From the NCBI RefSeq assembly GCF_900188315.1, contig NZ_LT897781.1:3286001-3350000 (forward strand): 64,000 nucleotides of DNA. The letters run 5' to 3'. Positions within the stretch are counted from its first letter, which is position 1; the number at the start of each line of letters is the position of its first letter. This stretch comes from Marinobacter sp. es.042. GTDB taxonomy: Bacteria > Pseudomonadota > Gammaproteobacteria > Pseudomonadales > Oleiphilaceae. Positions 54,670 to 63,932 of this stretch are shown here, piece by piece. Both the position numbers and the translations under genes were made by a program. Under the pieces are notes generated by a model. It searched no databases. It saw nothing but the letters and a program-made list of their open reading frames with translations, and was not told the origin of the DNA.

Positions 54670-55563
54670 ATGCTCAGCTTTCTACCCGCCCCCGTGATCG
54701 GTGTACTCAACTCCATCCTGCTGGGAATCAACACCCTGTTCTGGTGCATACTGCTCTACATACCGGCCATCCTGAAGCTGATCATCCCGATCAAGGGCTT
54801 CCGGGTACTCTGCACGCGAGTCATCATCTGGATAGCTGAGGCCTGGGTCGCCTGCAACACCGGCTGGATGAAGCTTACCCATGGCACAAAATGGGACGTG
54901 AAAGGCGCCGAGAACCTCAAGCGGGAAAGTTGGTACCTGGTGCTGGCCAACCACCAGAGCTGGGTGGATATCTTCGCCATGCAGCGGGTCTTCAATCACC
55001 GGGCGCCGTTCCTGAAGTTTTTCCTCAAGCAGCAACTGATATGGGTGCCCGTCATAGGCCTGGCCTGGTGGGGCCTCGATTTCCCGTTCATGAAGCGTTA
55101 CACGAGGGAGTACCTGATCAAACACCCGGAGAAACGCGGTGAAGATTTGCGGGCCACACGTCGGGCCTGCGAGCAGTTCCGTCATACCCCGGTCAGTGTG
55201 ATGAACTTCGTTGAAGGGACCCGGTTTACCCAGGCCAAACACGACAAACAGAAGTCTGCCTACAAACACCTGCTGACCCCAAAGGCTGGCGGTGCGGCCT
55301 TCGTACTCGACGCCATGGGCGACTCGATCCAGACCCTGGTGGACGTGACTATCGCCTATCCGGACGGGGCGCCCACGTTCTGGGACTTTATCTGTGGCCG
55401 GGTAAAGGAAGTCAAAATGGAAATCCACACCGTTGATATCCCGGACCATCTGAAAGGCCGAGACTATTCAACGGATGCCGAGCACCGCCGGAACGTGAAA
55501 AACTGGTTGGGGGATCAGTGGCGGGCCAAGGACCAGCGGTTGGAGCAAATGCTGGCCCGATAA
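54670..55563 (+). CDS. Membrane 1-acyl-glycerol-phosphate-type acyltransferase (YihG-like)
   Basis: 297 aa. Hydrophobic N-terminus (about residues 5-65) for membrane attachment, then the LPLAT domain with NHQSWVD (H-x4-D catalytic motif, about residue 95) and FVEGTRFT. Overall like E. coli YihG/PlsC-family acyltransferases acting on lysophosphatidate. AGGA is six bases before the ATG. It is divergent from the PhaC-like hydrolase gene and converges on a small hypothetical gene. Confidence 0.9.
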   Translation: MLSFLPAPVIGVLNSILLGINTLFWCILLYIPAILKLIIPIKGFRVLCTRVIIWIAEAWVACNTGWMKLTHGTKWDVKGAENLKRESWYLVLANHQSWVDIFAMQRVFNHRAPFLKFFLKQQLIWVPVIGLAWWGLDFPFMKRYTREYLIKHPEKRGEDLRATRRACEQFRHTPVSVMNFVEGTRFTQAKHDKQKSAYKHLLTPKAGGAAFVLDAMGDSIQTLVDVTIAYPDGAPTFWDFICGRVKEVKMEIHTVDIPDHLKGRDYSTDAEHRRNVKNWLGDQWRAKDQRLEQMLAR

Positions 55564-55573
55564 ATATCGGGCA

Positions 55574-55777
55574 TCAGCTGTCGGAATCATCCTCCACTTC
55601 ATCCGGATGTTCACGCTTGTAGCGTTCCCATTCTTCCCAGTCGTGGGGCGTTCCCGCATGGGGCCTTCGCAGATGTTTGGCATGCTCCATGGCGTTGTTG
55701 CGGAGGCTGTGGTCCCGCTCGTCGTCTTCCTTGTCGAAGCCGTACTTTTTCAGAAATTCATCGGGCGTGATGGTCAT
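55574..55777 (-). CDS. Small charged hypothetical protein
   Basis: 67 aa, no signal peptide or membrane segment: MTITPDEFLKKYGF followed by a His/Glu/Asp/Arg-rich, probably helical body and an acidic tail (DEVEDDSDS). A strong ribosome site GGAGG six bases before the ATG supports expression. It lies 61 bases after the RNase II gene starts its 3' end at 55839, on the same strand, so may share its transcript. No recognised family. Confidence 0.7.
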   Translation of the reverse strand: MTITPDEFLKKYGFDKEDDERDHSLRNNAMEHAKHLRRPHAGTPHDWEEWERYKREHPDEVEDDSDS

Positions 55778-55838
55778 GGCGCACCTCCATCAGTGGAACA
55801 TGTCCTGATGAATACGATGCGCCTGCCATTGTGGTTTT

Positions 55839-57824
55839 TCAACCGCCGTCAGTGCTGCTCTGGCTGGCAATTTCCTGGGCTTCCACCAACTTGAAATTAA
55901 TCTGCCTGCGCTCGTCATCCACCCCGGCAAAGCTGACCGTTACCGGTTGCTCCAGCTGGAAGATGCGTCCGTTCTTGTTGTGGATAAGGCGCATGGTAAC
56001 CGGATCAAAGCTGTATTTTCCGTCAAGATCCTTGCAGCTGACGAAGCCTTCCAGCCCGTTGGCATCCAGGCGAACGAAGAAGCCGGCGGGCACTGTGCGG
56101 CTGATAACGCCGGCCATGGGTTCTTCGCCGAGAGTTTTGGCAAAATCGCTTTTGAGCCAGGATTCCAGGCTGTTCGCCGCCTGTCGGGCGCGGATCTGGG
56201 CAGCTTGCAGGGCTTCCAGCTGATCCTCTGTCAGCGCTTTCATGGGGGTGCTCCACAGAGCCGCCTTGATCAGACGGTGTACATAGAAATCCGAGAACTT
56301 GCGCAGTGGCGAGGTAAAGGTGGTGTAGGCATCGAGGCCCATGCCCTGATGAGGAGCCGGCTTGAAGCTCAGCTCTGCCCGGGCCAGCTGGCGGGACAGG
56401 ATGGCCTTGACCGGTACCTCGGCCTCCAGAGAGTCCGTCTCCTTCATCAGCTTCCTGAAACCCTCGGCCTGATGGGCGTCGACGCCTGAGAGATGCGGTG
56501 CGTGGCTGTCGATCAGTGACCGGATGTTGTCGGCGCGATCATCCCGTAATCCGGGATGCTGGATGAACAGGCCGGCCGTGTGGTTACTCAGGAAATCCGC
56601 GGCGCAGCGGTTGGCGGCAACCATGCATTCTTCCACCAGCCGATGGGCTTCATTCTGGATGGACGGTTCGATCAGCCGGATACGTTTGTTTTCATCCAGC
56701 CGCAGGCGGAATTCGGGACGGTCGCCGCTCAGCAGCGCATGCTCGTTGCGCCATTTCCGGAGGGCTGTCGCTGCCTGATGCAGTTGATCCAGGCTGTTGG
56801 CAACGGCGTCCGGCAGTGCCTTGATGTCGTCGTCTTCCCGTCCTTCGATCAGGTTGGAAACGAGCTCGTAACTGAGCTTGCCCTTGGACTTGATAGTGGC
56901 CTGATGAAAGCTGTAGTCGCCAAGACTGCCATCATTGTTGACCTGAAGATCGCAGATCAGGGACAGGCGCTTGGCTTCCGGCATCAAAGAGCACAGGCGG
57001 GTGCTGATGCTGTCTGGCAGCATGGGCAGAGGCTCGCCCGGGAAATAGATAGCGGTGGCCCGATTGAAAGCTTCCTGTTCCGCCGGGCTGTCGGTGTCGA
57101 TCACGGCGGTCGGATCGGCAATGGCGATCGAGAGTGTCCAGCCGGTGGCGTTGGGTTCGGCCAGCAGGGCGTCGTCCATGTCCTGGGTGCCAGGGCTGTC
57201 GATGGTTACATAGGGGCGGTCCGTGCGGTCTTCCCGCCCCGTTTCCCTGGACTCAATGTCGCTTTCACTGAGGCTGTCGGCCTGCGCGCGGACAGCGTCC
57301 GGCCAGGTGTCTGCCAGATCAAACGTCGCCAGGGTGAAAGAGCGCTCAATACCAGGTTTCCCGGCCTTACCGATTACCCGCAGTACCTTGGCCTGGCCCT
57401 TGCCGTCCTTGATCGGATGCTTGTGGATCTGGCAGTAGATGTAATCGTCCTGCTGGGCGTTCATTCGTTCCTTGGGGGGAATGAAGATCCAGCGGTTGAT
57501 GCCCGGCGTCTCGGGCACCACGAAATGCCCTTTACCTTTTACCAGGTAACGCCCTACAAAGGTGTTCAGGCGGGTTTCCAGGAGTTCGTCCACCACGCCC
57601 TGGGTTTTGCCTTTCTCAACTTCCTGCTCGGTGACGTTCACCCGGTCCCCGGGCAGCACCTTCTGCATTTCCTCCGGGGGAAGGAAAACATCCCGACCCT
57701 CATCGAGCGCAACAAATCCGAAGCGGCCATTGGTGGCTTTGACAGTACCGGGGAAAACCACCTTGTTTTCCTTGATATCCGATTTCAGCTGGCGCAACTG
57801 GCTGAGGGCGTCGGCTTTGAGCAT
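55839..57824 (-). CDS. rnb: Exoribonuclease II family protein (RNB domain)
   Basis: 661-aa 3'-5' exoribonuclease. Cold-shock-like RNA-binding domain (about 20-85), second OB region, then the RNB catalytic domain with YVTIDSPGTQDMDDALL (the Asp cluster that holds Mg2+), STRLCSLMPEAKRLSLICDL and TFTSPLRKFSDFYVHRL. An S1-like C-terminus follows. E. coli RNase II is 644 aa; RNase R is over 800 with an extra helix-turn-helix, absent here. AGG lies upstream of the ATG. Confidence 0.92.
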   Translation of the reverse strand: MLKADALSQLRQLKSDIKENKVVFPGTVKATNGRFGFVALDEGRDVFLPPEEMQKVLPGDRVNVTEQEVEKGKTQGVVDELLETRLNTFVGRYLVKGKGHFVVPETPGINRWIFIPPKERMNAQQDDYIYCQIHKHPIKDGKGQAKVLRVIGKAGKPGIERSFTLATFDLADTWPDAVRAQADSLSESDIESRETGREDRTDRPYVTIDSPGTQDMDDALLAEPNATGWTLSIAIADPTAVIDTDSPAEQEAFNRATAIYFPGEPLPMLPDSISTRLCSLMPEAKRLSLICDLQVNNDGSLGDYSFHQATIKSKGKLSYELVSNLIEGREDDDIKALPDAVANSLDQLHQAATALRKWRNEHALLSGDRPEFRLRLDENKRIRLIEPSIQNEAHRLVEECMVAANRCAADFLSNHTAGLFIQHPGLRDDRADNIRSLIDSHAPHLSGVDAHQAEGFRKLMKETDSLEAEVPVKAILSRQLARAELSFKPAPHQGMGLDAYTTFTSPLRKFSDFYVHRLIKAALWSTPMKALTEDQLEALQAAQIRARQAANSLESWLKSDFAKTLGEEPMAGVISRTVPAGFFVRLDANGLEGFVSCKDLDGKYSFDPVTMRLIHNKNGRIFQLEQPVTVSFAGVDDERRQINFKLVEAQEIASQSSTDGG

Positions 57825-57896
57825 GAAGTAACCTGGCTGGTAAAAAATGAATGATGGGGCGGAGTATAACGGTTATGGCGGTATGAGTCAGACCCG

Positions 57897-59666
57897 TTAC
57901 GCGGGGTTAATCTCCGGGTCTTCCGAGGTGGTGATACACACCCGGTTCCGGCCCTCATGTTTGGCCTGATAGAGGGCCCGATCTGCCTGGCGAAGAATGG
58001 TGTCGGTGCTGTCACCTGGCAGGGCGAAGTAGCCACCAACACTGGCAGTAACCGGGGTTCCGGTTTTTTGGCTTTCCTGTTCCACGGATTCCCGGATGCG
58101 AAGAGCGATCCGACTCAACGTGTCCGGGTCGCAAGGTGACAGCAGTACCACGAATTCGTCGCCACCCCAGCGTCCGGGGTGATCATAAGGGCGCACGCCG
58201 GCCTTCAGCCACAGCGCCACCCGGCACAGGATCTGATCGCCCGCCTGATGGCCCAGGTTGTCGTTGATACTCTTGAAATGGTCAATGTCCAGCCAGAGTA
58301 CGCCAAAACCGGTTTCCTGGCGGCGGGCCCGCTGGATTTCCTCATCGAGAACCTCGTCCAGGCCGCGACGGTTTTTCAGACCGGTCAGGGGATCGATCCG
58401 GGCCAGTCGGTTCAATTCATCGGTTCGTTGCGCGACTTTTTCTTCGAGTTCCCGGGTAGAGTTGCCCAGGCTCTGAGTCATTTTCTCGAAATGATCGGCC
58501 AGCCAGCCGATCTCATTGTCCGGTTTATCCAGCCGTGGCAGGTCGAAACTGCCTTCCCGGACTTTTTCCACCGCGTGCTCGAGGCTCATGATGGGTTTGA
58601 GAATTCGGGTCTGGATAATCAGGTGGAACAAAACCAGTGTGACCAGCAGTGTGCCCAGAAATACGGCCACCAGCGGCCACAGGTAGCTCGTTGGCAGGAG
58701 TGTGTTGAGGTCGAGCAGCGTAATCTCAAACCAGCCAATTGCCGGCAGGAAGGCAACCCCGGCCAGATGCTTGCGGCCATCCACCGTTACGAAGCCGCTT
58801 TCCACCTGGCCGGCCTGGTCTCCCCGCTTCTTGAGCAGCTGCAGCATACCGAGAATCTGCTGTTTGTCCTGGGGATCCTCGAACAGCAGATCGACCGTGT
58901 TCTTCTGACCTTCGGGTTTGATGATGCTGGCGAAGTCGATGTAGTTCCGGTCACGGTACAGCTGAATGGCGCCGTTGTAGTCCACGAACAGGGTTGTGAT
59001 GCCCTCCTGGCCGATGTCGACAATATCCTGCAGGAACGCGTCCAGACTCAGACCGGTACCGACCATGCCAACAATCTCGCCGGCCTCGTTGCGCATCAAC
59101 ACATCGATCCAGAGCTTGGTGACGCCCAGTTCGGTGTCCGGATTGACGTTCAGGTGGAAGTCCCGACCTTCATCAATCAGCTGGAAAAACCAGGCGTCAT
59201 CGGGTTTTTCTTTATTGAGAACATATCGGAACTGACTGCCGGCGTATTCGTTTTCCTCGTTGTTGTAGTAATAGTGGCCATTCTCAACAAGAGCAACGAA
59301 GTAATTGTTGTCCCGGAAATTGGAACGAAAACTCTCCATCTGGCGGATGGCTTCAGATTCAAGCGCGGAATCATCCGGATTTCTGGCCCAGTCGAGTAAT
59401 GCCGGAGAGCTCGCCATCTGTTTGGCCAGCCCAATCTCCCGCTCCAGTGACTGCAGCAGTCGGGCACTGTCGTAGCGCACCTGTATTTCCGCCACCTGTT
59501 GGCCCCAGCGTTCGATGATATTTTCGGATAGCTCCCGATAGGCCAGCCACGATGCCAGTGAAGCCACGATTATGAGGCTTGCGGCCAGACCAAGGATTCG
59601 GGTTTTAAGGCTCAACGAGGGTCCCTCTCGGTTTTTCTGGGTTTCTGGGCGCCAATGATAGAACAC
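57897..59666 (-). CDS. Membrane diguanylate cyclase with Cache sensor
   Basis: 589 aa. Helix at about 25-45, a periplasmic Cache-type sensor (about 50-320), second helix (about 330-355), HAMP (about 355-410), short coiled coil and a GGDEF domain. The active site GGDEF is intact, and RPYD five residues before it is the inhibitory I-site (RxxD), so product feedback is expected. Makes c-di-GMP from GTP. The GTG start at 59666 is uncertain; a start closer to SLKTRILGL is possible. Located 105 bases after the DUF411 gene on the same strand; regulation unknown. Confidence 0.93.
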   Translation of the reverse strand: MFYHWRPETQKNREGPSLSLKTRILGLAASLIIVASLASWLAYRELSENIIERWGQQVAEIQVRYDSARLLQSLEREIGLAKQMASSPALLDWARNPDDSALESEAIRQMESFRSNFRDNNYFVALVENGHYYYNNEENEYAGSQFRYVLNKEKPDDAWFFQLIDEGRDFHLNVNPDTELGVTKLWIDVLMRNEAGEIVGMVGTGLSLDAFLQDIVDIGQEGITTLFVDYNGAIQLYRDRNYIDFASIIKPEGQKNTVDLLFEDPQDKQQILGMLQLLKKRGDQAGQVESGFVTVDGRKHLAGVAFLPAIGWFEITLLDLNTLLPTSYLWPLVAVFLGTLLVTLVLFHLIIQTRILKPIMSLEHAVEKVREGSFDLPRLDKPDNEIGWLADHFEKMTQSLGNSTRELEEKVAQRTDELNRLARIDPLTGLKNRRGLDEVLDEEIQRARRQETGFGVLWLDIDHFKSINDNLGHQAGDQILCRVALWLKAGVRPYDHPGRWGGDEFVVLLSPCDPDTLSRIALRIRESVEQESQKTGTPVTASVGGYFALPGDSTDTILRQADRALYQAKHEGRNRVCITTSEDPEINPA

Positions 59667-59771
59667 TGGTTAGTCAGAGTGTAGAGAAAACAGACAGGGC
59701 AGGGAGCGTTTCGGGAGGGAAACAGTGTCGCAAGGGCCGCTGATGCAACGACCCCTGCCTGGCGATCGATG

Positions 59772-60221
59772 CTAGTTATGCTCGGAAAAAATCCGCGTCT
59801 GTCCTGACTCGTTGAACAGGATGACCTTGAAGTGGTCTTTCCGGTCGCCCATCTCCATGCCCGGAGATCCGATGGGCATACCCGGCACGCTGAGGCCTGT
59901 GGCTCGGGGCGCTTCGCTGATCAGGCGTTTGATGTCGTCGGCCGGAACGTGGCCTTCAATAACATAATCACCGATAAAGGCGGTGTGGCAGCTACCCAGA
60001 CCGGCGATCAGACCGGCGTCGGCCTTGATCCTGCCCATGTCGTTGGTGTCGGTTGCTGTCACCGTGAAGCCATTGTCCTCGAGGTGATCAATCCAGTCAC
60101 CACAACAGCCGCAGGTTGGGGATTTGTAAACATGGATGCTCGGGGCCGCGCCGCCGGCCAACGCCGTGGTGCTGAACCCCAGAGCCGCCATCAGACCAAG
60201 AGCCAGGGTGTGCTTTTTCAT
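59772..60221 (-). CDS. DUF411 periplasmic metal-binding protein
   Basis: 149 aa. Signal peptide ending TTALA, then IHVYKSPTCGCCGDWIDHLEDNGFTV, a thioredoxin-like start with C37, C39 and C40, and GLGSCHTAFIGDYVIEGHVPADDIKRL with a further Cys and His. DUF411 proteins (CopG-like) are linked to copper handling. Last gene of the copper operon; GAGG precedes the ATG at 60221. An extension to 60254 overlaps the 38-aa membrane peptide and is rejected. Confidence 0.9.
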   Translation of the reverse strand: MKKHTLALGLMAALGFSTTALAGGAAPSIHVYKSPTCGCCGDWIDHLEDNGFTVTATDTNDMGRIKADAGLIAGLGSCHTAFIGDYVIEGHVPADDIKRLISEAPRATGLSVPGMPIGSPGMEMGDRKDHFKVILFNESGQTRIFSEHN

Positions 60222-60231
60222 GGCAAATACC

Positions 60232-60348
60232 TCAGTGGTGATGTTCATGTTCATTGGAGCCTTTGTCGTCGGAACCGGAGAGCCAGAACCACCAGACGAT
60301 GGCAGCCATCAGGGCAAATCCTCCGGCATTGACCAGCAGGGTTTCCAT
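60232..60348 (-). CDS. 38-aa membrane peptide with His-rich tail, copper operon
   Basis: A short gene between copA and the DUF411 gene. Its ATG (60348-60346) overlaps the copA stop in TGATG, so it is translated by coupling. The peptide starts [15 protein letters not shown], continues with a hydrophobic stretch (AIVWWFWLS), and ends SDDKGSNEHEHHH. One membrane helix with a cytoplasmic or periplasmic Asp/Glu/His tail suits metal binding or CopA/DUF411 partnering (inference). It ends 10 bases before the DUF411 start. No family recognised. Confidence 0.75.
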   Translation of the reverse strand: METLLVNAGGFALMAAIVWWFWLSGSDDKGSNEHEHHH

Positions 60349-62969
60349 CAGTTCCGCTCCTTTTGCTGTTTCGGATCACTGTGCCCGTCGCCTTGTTCCG
60401 GCCGGTGGCTGGTTCGGAACAGCCTCAAACGGTTGGCGTTGGAGACCACGGTGACCGATGACAATGACATCGCGGCGCCAGCCAGAATGGGGCTCATCAG
60501 TATTCCCCAGACCGGGTAGAGCAGGCCGGCGGCCACCGGAATGCCCATGGTGTTGTATACGAACGCACCGAACAGGTTCTGGTGAATGTTTTTCACGGTG
60601 GCCCGGGAGATCTCGATGGCATCGGGCACGCCGTGTAGCGAACCACGCATCAGTGTGATGCCGGCGCTCTCAATGGCAACATCCGTTCCGGTGCCAATGG
60701 CAAAGCCGACGTCCGCCGCCGCCAGGGCCGGGGCGTCGTTGATTCCATCGCCGACCATAGCAACAACGTGCCCTTTGCCGCGCATTTCGCTGACCACCCC
60801 GGCCTTGTCCTCCGGGAGGACTTCTGCTCGATAGTCATCGATACCAGCCTTTTTTGCGATGGCTTTCGCGGTGGCGTCGACATCGCCGGTGACCATCATC
60901 ACCTTGATGCCAGCTTGGTGGAGTCGCTGGATAGCGGCCTTGGAGTCCGGTTTGATCGCATCGGCTACCCCAATGACGCCGACGGCCTCGTTGCCCAATG
61001 CCAGGAACAGGGGCGTGCCGGCCTCCTCAGTTATTGCGCGGGCGGCCTCAGCCAAGCTGTCCAGTCCAATGCCCTGGTTTTCCAGCCAGCGGCGATTGCC
61101 CAGACGCAGGGACTCACCGTCGAGTTTACCTAGCACCCCTTTGCCGTTCAGGGCTTCAAAATCGGTCACTTTCTCGGGCTCAACGTTTTTCTCTTTGGCC
61201 TTCTCCAGAACGGCCTCGGCCAGGGGATGCTCGGAGTGTTGTTCCAGCCCGGCCGCCAGGGCCAGCAGCCGCTGCTCATCTCCGTCGATGGCATGAACGC
61301 GGGTGACAGCAGGATGGCCTTCGGTGATGGTGCCGGTTTTATCCAGTATGACCAGATCCAGCTTGCCGGCGGTTTGCAGGGCATCGCCCTGACGAATCAG
61401 TGCGCCGTACTCCGCAGCCTTGCCAACCCCGACCATCACCGACATCGGGGTCGCCAGGCCCAGGGCACAGGGGCAGGCGATAATCAGCACCGTGGTGGCT
61501 GCCACCATCATGTGAACCACGGCCGGTTCCGGCCCAACGTTGTACCAGACCAGCGCCGCGACTACCGCAATCAGCATCACGGTGGGCACGAACACCGATG
61601 AAATCCTGTCGGCAAGCCGACCGATGGCGGGCTTGGAGCCCTGGGCTTTCTTCACCAGCTTGATGATCTGCGCCAGCGCGGTTTCACTGCCTACCCGGGT
61701 GGCCTCATAGATAATTGAACCATGGGTATTCAGGGTGCCGGCAGAAACCTCATCGCCTTCGGACTTGCTCACCGGCATGGGCTCACCCGTGAGCATGCTC
61801 TCATCAATGCGGGTGGAGCCTTCGGCGATGACACCATCGACCGGCAATTTTTCTCCCGGCCGTACCCGAATATGGTCGCCCTTGCGAACCTCCTCGACCG
61901 GAAGATCCTGCTCTTCACCATCGCGAATCACTCGCGCGGTTTTCGCCCGCAGGTCAAGCAACCGGCGCACCGCTTCTGACGTTTTGCCTTTGGCCCGAAG
62001 CTCCAGCGCTTGCCCCAGGTTGATCAGGCCGATGATCATCGCCGAGGCCTCAAAGTAGACATGGCGAGCCATTTCCGGGAGAGCACCGGGAATACTCGCC
62101 ACGACAATGGAATAGAGCCAGGCGGTACCGGTACCCAGGGCAATCAGGGTGTCCATGTTGGCGTTATGGTGACGGAATGCCTTCCACGCACCTGTGTAGA
62201 AGTGGCGTCCGGTAGCGATCATTACCCCAAGAGTGAGAATGCCCAGGTTCAGCCAGGTGAGCTGATTGGCATCCGTCACCATCATGGTGTCGAAACCCAT
62301 GCCGTAGACCATCAGGCCAAGACCCAGGCTCAGACTCACCGCCATTTTTACCAGCAGTGACTTGTACTGCTTCCGGTCTTCCTCCTGCTTGCGATCGTCT
62401 GCTTCGTCCGCGTCCTCGATCACGCTGGCGCCATAACCGGAACTTTCAACCGCCTTCACCAGGGCCTCGGGATCGGCATCACCCGTGGCAGTGGCGGTAT
62501 TGTCTGCCAGGTTCATATGCGCATGGCTGATCCCGGAAACCGACATCAGAGCCTTTTCAATCGTATTGACACAAGAGGCACAGGTCGCACCTGTCACCGA
62601 AAGATGAATTTGCTCATCCGCTCCGGTTGTCGCTTCAGAGCTGGCAGGTGCCGAACGTTCACCGGTTGCCCGGTCTTCGGCGCTGTCGTTGGAGTTGCCC
62701 TTATCCTGATGAGCTGGAGGACAGCAACTGCCCGGCGTGGCGTCTTCTACAAAAGGCTCAGCCGGGTAACCAGTCTCGGTAACAATACGCGCGGCCTCAG
62801 AGGCATCCACTCCCTCCGGCAAGGCCACGGTCTGTTTTTCCAGATCGACTTCAACCAGCCCAGTATCGCCGGTCAACGGCTCCAGGGCGTTACGAATCTT
62901 CTTCGCACAGCCCTGGCACGAAGCTCCGGAAATGCTGAGGGTTGTTTGTAAAACAGGTGTATCAGTCAT
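60348..62969 (-). CDS. copA: Copper-exporting P1B-type ATPase CopA
   Basis: 873-aa Cu+ efflux pump. Two N-terminal metal-binding domains: GASCQGC (C18, C21) and GATCASC (C130, C133), joined by a linker with GSCCPPAH. Eight membrane helices, the translocation motif CPC in [11 protein letters not shown] (about residue 500), phosphorylation site DKTGT and the hinge [16 protein letters not shown]. The P1B-1 signatures [10 protein letters not shown]4-P and MSLSS are intact, which marks Cu+ rather than Zn2+/Cd2+. GAGGGG lies nine bases before the ATG and includes the MerR-gene stop (6-base gap), so regulator and pump are co-transcribed. Confidence 0.97.
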   Translation of the reverse strand: MTDTPVLQTTLSISGASCQGCAKKIRNALEPLTGDTGLVEVDLEKQTVALPEGVDASEAARIVTETGYPAEPFVEDATPGSCCPPAHQDKGNSNDSAEDRATGERSAPASSEATTGADEQIHLSVTGATCASCVNTIEKALMSVSGISHAHMNLADNTATATGDADPEALVKAVESSGYGASVIEDADEADDRKQEEDRKQYKSLLVKMAVSLSLGLGLMVYGMGFDTMMVTDANQLTWLNLGILTLGVMIATGRHFYTGAWKAFRHHNANMDTLIALGTGTAWLYSIVVASIPGALPEMARHVYFEASAMIIGLINLGQALELRAKGKTSEAVRRLLDLRAKTARVIRDGEEQDLPVEEVRKGDHIRVRPGEKLPVDGVIAEGSTRIDESMLTGEPMPVSKSEGDEVSAGTLNTHGSIIYEATRVGSETALAQIIKLVKKAQGSKPAIGRLADRISSVFVPTVMLIAVVAALVWYNVGPEPAVVHMMVAATTVLIIACPCALGLATPMSVMVGVGKAAEYGALIRQGDALQTAGKLDLVILDKTGTITEGHPAVTRVHAIDGDEQRLLALAAGLEQHSEHPLAEAVLEKAKEKNVEPEKVTDFEALNGKGVLGKLDGESLRLGNRRWLENQGIGLDSLAEAARAITEEAGTPLFLALGNEAVGVIGVADAIKPDSKAAIQRLHQAGIKVMMVTGDVDATAKAIAKKAGIDDYRAEVLPEDKAGVVSEMRGKGHVVAMVGDGINDAPALAAADVGFAIGTGTDVAIESAGITLMRGSLHGVPDAIEISRATVKNIHQNLFGAFVYNTMGIPVAAGLLYPVWGILMSPILAGAAMSLSSVTVVSNANRLRLFRTSHRPEQGDGHSDPKQQKERN

Positions 62970-62975
62970 CCAGAA

Positions 62976-63419
62976 TCACCCCTCGTTCTGTTCGTTTGCC
63001 CCGCAACAGGGCGCCGGATCATCCCAGTGTTCGATCAACCGGCAGATGGTGTGTCCATCCGGCGTGCCATCCGGCATGTCCTGCCAGGCCGCCAGCGCAG
63101 AGGTCATCCGCTTGCGAAGCTGCTGCAGCTCCCGAATCTCCCGCTCAACTTCTGCCAGCCGGTGTTGAAACACATCCCGAACCATCGGACACGGCGAATG
63201 ATGGTCGTCCGCCTGATCCAGAATCTGCCGAATTTCAGGCAAGGAAAATCCCAGCTGACGGGCCTTACGGGCAAAGCGAAGCCGTCGAAGATCCTCGGTA
63301 TCGTATTGCTGGTAGTTGTTGTCCGGGTTACGGGTTGGTTTGAGCAGTTCTTCCCGGGTGTAAAAACGCACCGTATCCGGATTAACACCAGCGGCGTCTG
63401 CAATCTCTTTTACTTTCAT
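62976..63419 (-). CDS. MerR family metal-responsive regulator of copA
   Basis: 147 aa. Winged helix KVKEIADAAGVNPDTVRFYTREELLKPTRNPDNNYQQYDTEDLRRLRFARKARQLGFSL, a long dimer helix, then metal-site Cys: C77 in HHSPCPMVRD, C126 in HTICRLIEHW and C138-C139 in APCCGAN. Cu+ sensors (CueR) normally have Ser at the C77 position, while divalent sensors (ZntR, CadR, PbrR) have Cys, so its specificity is mixed on sequence. First gene of the operon; the promoter (63504-63535) carries a perfect MerR-type palindrome. Confidence 0.9.
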   Translation of the reverse strand: MKVKEIADAAGVNPDTVRFYTREELLKPTRNPDNNYQQYDTEDLRRLRFARKARQLGFSLPEIRQILDQADDHHSPCPMVRDVFQHRLAEVEREIRELQQLRKRMTSALAAWQDMPDGTPDGHTICRLIEHWDDPAPCCGANEQNEG

Positions 63420-63503
63420 CGTCTTGTGCTCAACTTGCCAAAGATCATGGCGTCAGGAACCACAGACTGAAGTCCGCACGGCAAACTCCAAACCAATAAG
63501 AAT

Positions 63504-63535
63504 AGACTAAAACCTGTGAGCAACTCACAGGTCAA
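63504..63535 (-). promoter_or_regulatory. MerR-type promoter of the copper operon
   Basis: On the minus strand TTGACC (63535-63530) and TAGTCT (63509-63504) are separated by 20 bases, the over-long spacer of MerR-activated promoters. A perfect palindrome with arms ACCTGTGAG/CTCACAGGT and a 3-base centre (63512-63532) lies between the boxes. The regulator start follows 84 bases later. Confidence 0.85.
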
Positions 63536-63570
63536 AGGGTTTTTTCGAGGGAGGAATCCGGGAAGGCCTA

Positions 63571-63882
63571 TTAATCCTGGGAACGCAAAAACGTACCGCA
63601 GGTCTTGCATTGATCCGGCGCCATCAGCTTTGCCTGCCAGCCAATCTTGTGGCCACAGGCCGGGCACGCCAGCTTAAGCTGCAGAACTATGATCGGCGTG
63701 ATCAGGGCGGCGATCAGAACACCCAGGGGGCCCCAGCTTTCACCGCTGGACAAGCCCAGCTGGCTGCTGAACACCAGAATGATGGTCAGCGCCACAAAGG
63801 CAAAAATAAAATAGTTCCGGTTCCAGCGTTCCCACTGGCGAATCTTGTCGTCCTGTTCCGGTGTCAGGTATTGCGCAGCCAT
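63571..63882 (-). CDS. Small membrane protein with C-terminal zinc ribbon
   Basis: 103 aa. Charged N-terminus (LTPEQDDKIRQWERWNRN), two hydrophobic helices at about 27-45 and 50-70, then CPACGH...CKTCG, a four-Cys zinc ribbon (about residues 73-97). GGTGAG lies before the ATG. It precedes the copper operon on the same strand, but the MerR-type promoter lies between them, so it is probably separate. No recognised function. Confidence 0.75.
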   Translation of the reverse strand: MAAQYLTPEQDDKIRQWERWNRNYFIFAFVALTIILVFSSQLGLSSGESWGPLGVLIAALITPIIVLQLKLACPACGHKIGWQAKLMAPDQCKTCGTFLRSQD

Positions 63883-63932
63883 AGAATCTCACCTGGAGGA
63901 TTTACCCGTATCTTGGGGACGGCCGGGGGGAA

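Noticed and set aside
56556..57854. 432-aa open frame on + opposite the RNase II gene
   Set aside because: Antisense shadow; the - frame carries the RNB active site.
58179..59399. 406-aa open frame on + opposite the diguanylate cyclase
   Set aside because: Antisense shadow; the - frame has Cache, HAMP and GGDEF domains.
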